A program made the translations under genes and the position numbers. Of a DNA stretch of 64,000 nt, positions 59,014 to 64,000 are shown one piece after another; positions within the stretch are counted from its first letter, which is position 1; every line of letters begins with the position of its first letter. The notes beneath the pieces were generated by a model. That model was not told the DNA's origin. It ran no database searches and saw only the letters and a program-made list of their open reading frames with translations. This DNA is from Trichomonas vaginalis G3. Its lineage: Eukaryota > Parabasalia > Trichomonadida > Trichomonadidae. The stretch lies in NCBI RefSeq assembly GCF_026262505.1, contig NC_067208.1, positions 12,905,962 through 12,969,961 of the forward strand, written 5' to 3'.

Positions 59014-60006
59014 ATGCCACGTAAGCTACGTAAGAATATACGTAAGAGGAAGAGAGCATTGAAACATCCAATAGTAAGACTAACACCACAACAACAGTTG
59101 CAACAACAAATGATGAATGACCCCACTATGTTGCAACAAATGTCAAGCAATCCTATGCTTTTAAACCGAGTTTTTGGTGCACAGAGTGGAGGTTTAAGAG
59201 CGGCACTTTTAGCGAAAATGGCAGGCTATGGTGGAGCTGCAGACGGAACAGCCTATAACCCTCAAAGTCAAATGAATTTGAGTTCACTCAAAAATCAAAT
59301 AGCAGATGTCAAAAAGTCAAACATAGACATACAGAAGCAAATAGGTGAAAACGAAAAGAAACTAGAATATGACAGACACACAAAGAAACTCAATGAGTTA
59401 AACGTAGAGAAAAAGAAGAAAGAAGAACAACTGAAAGAACTAAGTACAGAGGAATATGCGAAAAAAGTGTCAGAAAAAGCAGCAGAAGTAGCAAAAATGG
59501 AACAAGATGTCATAAATTTGAAAAACCATACTACTCAATATAAAATACTGAAAGATGAAGAGATAAAACAAAAAGCCCTGAAGACATATATGGATAGCGA
59601 TGAGTATAAAAAGGAAGTTGAAGCAAATGTAAAGGCAGAAAAACTTTTACAGTTGCAAAACCAAACCGTACAGTATGAAAACTTAGCACAAGAAAGTAAA
59701 AATAACGACGCGGCTATGCAAAAGGTAATGAAAAGTGCAGAATATAGAGACGGAACGAAAGAAGAAAGGTTTATGAGTCCGGATGACTTAGATAGGGAAC
59801 TTGTTAAAAACGGTCTCGGAACATATGTGCCATCAGATGAGGTACAAGAAACTCCACAGGAAGAAGTTCAGATACAACCAGACATGGAAGAAATAGTTCA
59901 GCAACAACAACTTGAAGCAGAGGGCAAGTTACCAAAAGCGACACCAAAGAAGAAGAGAAGAGTAGAACAAAGTGAAAGTAGTGAAGAAGTCTCAACAAAA
60001 CATTGA
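59014..60006 (+). CDS. Coiled-coil structural protein, E3 copy
   Basis: The frame of 330 codons is almost identical to E2 33780 over its first 240 codons. It then continues with shorter stretches of the distal E2 region, ending in the KKKRRVEQSESSEEV tail and a few codons of the adjoining repeat. It is shorter than the E2 region as a whole. Confidence 0.65.
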   Translation: MPRKLRKNIRKRKRALKHPIVRLTPQQQLQQQMMNDPTMLQQMSSNPMLLNRVFGAQSGGLRAALLAKMAGYGGAADGTAYNPQSQMNLSSLKNQIADVKKSNIDIQKQIGENEKKLEYDRHTKKLNELNVEKKKKEEQLKELSTEEYAKKVSEKAAEVAKMEQDVINLKNHTTQYKILKDEEIKQKALKTYMDSDEYKKEVEANVKAEKLLQLQNQTVQYENLAQESKNNDAAMQKVMKSAEYRDGTKEERFMSPDDLDRELVKNGLGTYVPSDEVQETPQEEVQIQPDMEEIVQQQQLEAEGKLPKATPKKKRRVEQSESSEEVSTKH

Positions 60007-60053
60007 CGAAGAAGAACTTGACATGATTTCATCGTCAATGAGTGTAAATGACC

Positions 60054-60115
60054 CAAAAATATATTTTAGGTGAAGAGGTGAGATCTCACCTGTTTTCTCA
60101 CCTGTTTTTTCACCC
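60054..60115 (+). repeat. AGGTGA-palindrome motif, E3 copy 1
   Basis: AAAATATATTTTAGGTGAAG, the GGTGAGATCTCACC core, then GTTTTCTCACC units. The preceding 40 bp (CGTCAATGAGTGTAAATGAC) are shared, inverted, beyond copy 2. Confidence 0.85.
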
Positions 60116-61570
60116 CATATATACTACTAACTTTCTTGACAAAACATAGACAAGAAAGTTCATGAGAAAGTCTTTACGATGAAGAACTTGACAAAACATA
60201 GACAAGAAAGTTTTGACAAAACATAGACAAGAAAGTTCATGAGAAGTCTTTACGATGAAGAACTTGACAAAACATAGACAAGAAAGTTTTGACAAAACAT
60301 AGACAAGAAAGTTCATGAGAAAGTCTTTACGATGAAGAACTTGACAAAACATAGACAAGAAAGTTCATGAGAAAGTCTTTACGATGAAGAACTTGACAAA
60401 ACATAGACAAGAAAGTTTTGACAAAACATAGACAAGAAAGTTCATGAGAAAGTCTTTACGATGAAGAACTTGACAAAACATAGACAAGAAAGTTTTGACA
60501 AAACATAGACAAGAAAGTTCATGAGAAAGTCTTTACGATGAAGAACTTGACAAAACATAGACAAGAAAGTTCATGAGAAAGTCTTTACGATGAAGAACTT
60601 GACAAAACATAGACAAGAAAGTTTTGACAAAACATAGACAAGAAAGTTCATGAGAAATTAGATGAAGAAGTTCATGAGAAATTAGATGAAGAAGTCTCAA
60701 CAAAGAAGTCATGAGAAAGTCTCAACAAAACATTGACGAAGAAAGTTCATGAGAAATTAGATGACAAAGTCTTGACAAAACATAGACAAGAAAGTTCATG
60801 ACAAAGTCTTTACAAAGAAGTCTTTACAAAGAAGTCTCAACAAAGTCTTTACAAAGAAGTCTTTACAAAGAAGTCTCAACAAAGTCTTTACAAAACATTG
60901 ACGAAGAAGTCTCAACAAAACATAGACAAGAAAGTTCATGAGAAAGTCTTTACGATGAAGAACTTGACAAAACATAGACAAGAAAGTTCATGAGAAAGTC
61001 TTTACGATGAAGAACTTGACAAAACATAGACAAGAAAGTTTTGACAAAACATAGACAAGAAAGTTCATGAGAAAGTCTTTACGATGAAGAACTTGACAAA
61101 ACATAGACAAGAAAGTTTTGACAAAACATAGACAAGAAAGTTCATGAGAAAGTCTTTACGATGAAGAACTTGACAAAACATAGACAAGAAAGTTCATGAG
61201 AAAGTCTTTACGATGAAGAACTTGACAAAACATAGACAAGAAAGTTTTGACAAAACATAGACAAGAAAGTTCATGAGAAATTAGATGAAGAAGTTCATGA
61301 GAAATTAGATGAAGAAGTCTCAACAAAGAAGTCATGAGAAAGTCTCAACAAAACATTGACGAAGAAAGTTCATGAGAAATTAGATGACAAAGTCTTGACA
61401 AAACATAGACAAGAAAGTTCATGACAAAGTCTTTACAAAGAAGTCTTTACAAAGAAGTCTCAACAAAGTCTTTACAAAGAAGTCTTTACAAAGAAGTCTC
61501 AACAAAGTCTTTACAAAACATTGACGAAGAAGTCTCAACAAAACATTGACGAAGAAATTCATGAAAATTC

Positions 61571-61632
61571 AAGAGGTGAAAAAACAGGTGAGAAAACAGG
61601 TGAGATCTCACCTCTTCACCTAAAATATATTT
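61571..61632 (-). repeat. AGGTGA-palindrome motif, E3 copy 2
   Basis: Inverted partner of 60054-60115; the pair plus flanks forms inverted arms of about 100 bp around the minisatellite. Confidence 0.85.
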
Positions 61633-61884
61633 TGGGTCATTTACACTCATTGACGATGAAGAACTTGACAAAAACATAGACAAGAAAGTTCATGAGAAAT
61701 TAGATGAAGAAGTCTCAACAAAACATAGACAAGAAAGTTCATGAGAAAGTCTTTACAAAACATAGACAAGAAAGTTCATGAGAAAGTCTTTACAAAACAT
61801 AGACAAGAAAGTTCATGAGAAAGTCTTTACAAAACATATACGATGAAGAACTTGACAACTATTCTATATTTTTACCCATATGAA

Positions 61885-63490
61885 ATGTACGCCGCTCAGA
61901 ATATAACGCCAACAGTTTTGGATGCTATGAATGGAAATGTTTCCGAATGGTATAACGAATGCGACAATGCCATTAGAAGGTCAGAAATAGTTCCTGGAAC
62001 TTACGAATATACAACTGCTGTTTCTTATGGAAACGTAGGTGAGTTTGGTGAAGGTTCTTCAACAACAGTAGATATTGCTTGCGACAGGTTTCATATTATT
62101 TCTATTGACAACTCATTCTTATACGTGGAACAAGACATTGAAATAAAACCTTCTGCCAAGTTGTCTGACAAGAAAGGTTGCAATGGAATTTTCTATGTCG
62201 GATACCAATATGCTCCAGAAGTTTTCATGGGATATAAGATATATTCTAACTCTGACTTAGTTCAAACAGTAACATGGGCAAACTATGAATGGTTCGCTTT
62301 GAGAAACTCAGTACAACCACAAGCTAGAGAACAAACAGACCAGTACGCCACCATTGAGAAAATAAGAAGACTTGACCCTAACGTTCCAGGAGTTTATGTT
62401 AACCTTTCTGGACAAACTGCAGCAGCAGTAACCAAAGTAAAATTGAAACTTAGAGTTCCTTTGTCATCTTTCCTCATCTTCAGGTTTTTAAGATACTTGC
62501 CAAACTGGGCAGGAAAAATTTCTATTGAACTTACTCCAAGCAAAAATAACTTAGTCATTGAACCAACACAAGACCCATTCACTCTTACAGACGTAAAGGG
62601 AGCAAATCAAACGTCATTTGCCGAATTTTGCAAAGACAAAGTTGACTTAGACTTTGGTTTCTCAAACTTCAACACTGAAGTAAACTATTATTTCAATGCT
62701 GCTGGAACTGCTTGGGACCCAGTTAAGTTCACATGCGAAAAATTTGAATGCAAGAGAATAGAAAGCAGACTTGCAGTCTATATGTTGGACCCAGATATTT
62801 CAAATGCTTTAGCTGCCAAATATATTGCAGTTCCACTTATGTTCCCTATACACCAAATATCTGTCAAAGACTTTGCAGGTGAAGTTGGAAACCAAAGTGC
62901 TGACCCAGGTGCAAGAACAGATATTGCCTTAACAACTGCAATGAAACATGCAGATACTATGTTTGTTCTTTCAGACGAACTATAAATGACTATTCTTGTT
63001 TCTACAACCCTGGTATTAAATATCATATAAACATAGATGGCAAATATTATCCAAGAGAAGAATATTCTACAGTTGAGGATATGAGGTCATACAACTTGAC
63101 ATTAGATGCTATGAACTTTAACAACAACTTCACAACAACCATTAACCCTGAAATGCAAAGTTCTATTATGCCATATGTGAAAGTATGGACCCATACAGGA
63201 GGTCAAAAACTCAATATACAAATGGAGACCGTTCAAACTTTTGGCTTGGCATTCCATTTGCTGACTCAGAAGACTTTATGGGTGGTATTTCAACTGTTGG
63301 TACAGTTCAAATACAATATACTGGTGACAGAGACGGTCCAGATGAATTGAAAGCAAGAAGTTTACAAAACCAATAGCACTTTTCACGGAAGATGCTCTTT
63401 TGAAGATTCGTTCGATGAAACCTGCTGGGGCTCCTCAGATTGGTATAACGACAGCTTCCATCGAGCAGATTTTGGCAGCAGGTCAGTAAG
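61885..63490 (+). pseudogene. Major capsid protein gene region (double jelly-roll type), E3
   Basis: The start is MYAAQNITPTVLDAMNG, as in E2. The longest open piece runs to 62985 (about 367 codons from this ATG) and shows IDNSFLYVEQDIEIKPSAKL, RVPLSSFLIFRFLRYLPNWA and YIAVPLMFPIHQISVKDF. It is broken, with about two breaks. The 3' end overlaps the opposite-strand gene by about 100 bp. Confidence 0.6.
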
Positions 63491-63802
63491 TTGTTCTTGA
63501 ACTGACTTCTCTCCGTCAAATATTGACAGTACGCCAGTTTTGACATAATATTGTATTATAAACTTTCCTTTAGTAATATCGGTCAGTTTTGAAGTTATAT
63601 TTTTGTCAACGTCAAGAACTTTCACCATCTCGGTTATACCAACTTTCTTTGCTTTATGAAAATATTTTGGTTCAGCAAAGACTGCTATTCTATAACATTT
63701 TCCATTGTTTGTGTAAAGAACTACTCTGTCAATGAACTTGTATTGTTTGTGTGTGTAAACTTTGTTCTGCTTCAATTCGAAGAGATACTCAAATACGTCC
63801 AT
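63383..63802 (-). CDS. Small opposite-strand gene next to capsid, E3
   Basis: The 139-residue protein, starting MDVFEYLFELKQNKVYTHKQ, is mixed alpha/beta, with YTNNGKCYRIAVFAEPKYFH and FIIQYYVKTGVLSIFDGEK. The E2 and E1 copies are broken; here it is open. It is divergent from the CCG-family gene across 18 bp. The function is unknown. Confidence 0.55.
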   Translation of the reverse strand: MDVFEYLFELKQNKVYTHKQYKFIDRVVLYTNNGKCYRIAVFAEPKYFHKAKKVGITEMVKVLDVDKNITSKLTDITKGKFIIQYYVKTGVLSIFDGEKSVQEQLTDLLPKSARWKLSLYQSEEPQQVSSNESSKEHLP

Positions 63803-63820
63803 CTTTTTATTCTAAGTAAA

Positions 63821-64000
63821 ATGTCATTTCCGAAAAATAGAAGCGTAAGTGTTTCAAAAGGTTTAATGGCGGTGGCAGATGTGAAGTTAAATTCACCAAC
63901 TCAAACAAACAGTCAAAGTGTTGTTGTCAATGTCAAAGACAGAGATGTTGAAGTGGGGAAACCATACGAAGACGAAGATGGTATAACAATAGTTCCTGTA
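63821..64000 (+). CDS. CCG-family gene, E3 copy, cut by the window end
   Basis: It starts in AGTAAAATG with MSFPKNRSVSVSKGLMAVAD, identical to E2 39181 as far as the window goes. The CCG block itself lies beyond the window. Confidence 0.6.
   Translation, partial: MSFPKNRSVSVSKGLMAVADVKLNSPTQTNSQSVVVNVKDRDVEVGKPYEDEDGITIVPV

Larger units (their letters stand above)
60012..61860. repeat. KilA-N-derived minisatellite with higher-order 623 bp repeat, E3
   Basis: Dozens of units are built from ACATAGACAAGAAAGTTCAT, GAGAAATTAGATGAAGAAG, AAGTCTTTACGATGAAGAAC and related words. A 623 bp higher-order unit is repeated (60698 and 61321 are equivalent points). The words match the KilA-N gene coding segment at about 48480-48545 (IDKKVHEKLDEEELE). 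The array is bracketed by inverted AGGTGA-palindrome motifs at 60054-60115 and 61571-61632. Confidence 0.85.
58924..64000 (+). mobile_element. Maverick/Polinton E3, left part, cut by the window end
   Basis: It has the same terminus and gene order as E2 (coiled-coil, major capsid, opposite-strand small gene, CCG-family gene) at near identity. Its structural region is much shorter than that of E2 and is followed by a 1.7 kb minisatellite. It is broken, with a few breaks in the visible part. It is a young copy. Confidence 0.9.

Noticed and set aside
60120-61860. Regular repeats that could suggest a CRISPR array
   Set aside because: Units are contiguous and variable in length with no unique spacers, the words derive from a gene fragment, and the host is a eukaryote.

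Overview
The window looks like Trichomonas vaginalis or a very close relative. It is AT-rich, it carries host ankyrin-repeat and beta-helix surface-type gene families, and most of it is Maverick/Polinton DNA. The Mavericks carry protein-primed DNA polymerase B, a retroviral-type integrase, FtsK/A32-type packaging ATPases, a capsid-type protein and terminal inverted repeats. No sequence search was possible, so the species call rests on family knowledge.

Layout. (1) 1-7989: part of a broken Maverick (E1), mostly in reverse orientation, with a 0.6 kb TTAA-flanked DNA element inside it. (2) 7990-10106: half of a second TTAA element, then a host ankyrin gene and its flank. (3) 10107-16950: an indel-rich copy (B') of the next Maverick. 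(4) 16951-26245: Maverick fragment B, with twelve compact open genes including an integrase, a very long collagen-plus-tail-collar fibre protein and a packaging ATPase; it ends inside an ankyrin gene. (5) 26246-33686: host DNA with an ankyrin gene fragment, decayed gene relics, a 128 bp and a 1050 bp TTAA element, a beta-helix gene whose start sits in a 26 bp perfect inverted repeat, and a striking GC-rich array of about 20 different hairpins (32422-33619). (6) 33687-58218: a nearly full-length Maverick (E2, about 24.5 kb) with both terminal inverted repeats and many broken genes. (7) 58219-58923: an AT-rich spacer. (8) 58924-64000: the start of a third, nearly identical Maverick (E3), cut by the window edge and carrying a 1.7 kb minisatellite.

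How the parts fit. The Maverick genes form the usual replication (polymerase, SF3 helicase), integration (integrase), packaging (ATPase) and virion (major capsid, penton-like, pVI-like and fibre) sets. Added to these are KilA-N regulators, a GIY-YIG nuclease and an N6-adenine methyltransferase. In E2 the KilA-N block (44-49 kb) is built of cassettes with a shared 5' leader and inverted palindromic ends.

Quality warning. The first 16.95 kb differs from its own copies mainly by scattered one-base insertions and deletions, in coding and non-coding DNA alike. The change to clean sequence falls exactly on a structural junction. This looks like unpolished or mis-joined long-read sequence rather than ancient decay. 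The best candidates for something undescribed are the hairpin array next to the E2 left end, the self-pairing Maverick termini, and the inverted palindromic bookends around the KilA-N cassettes.
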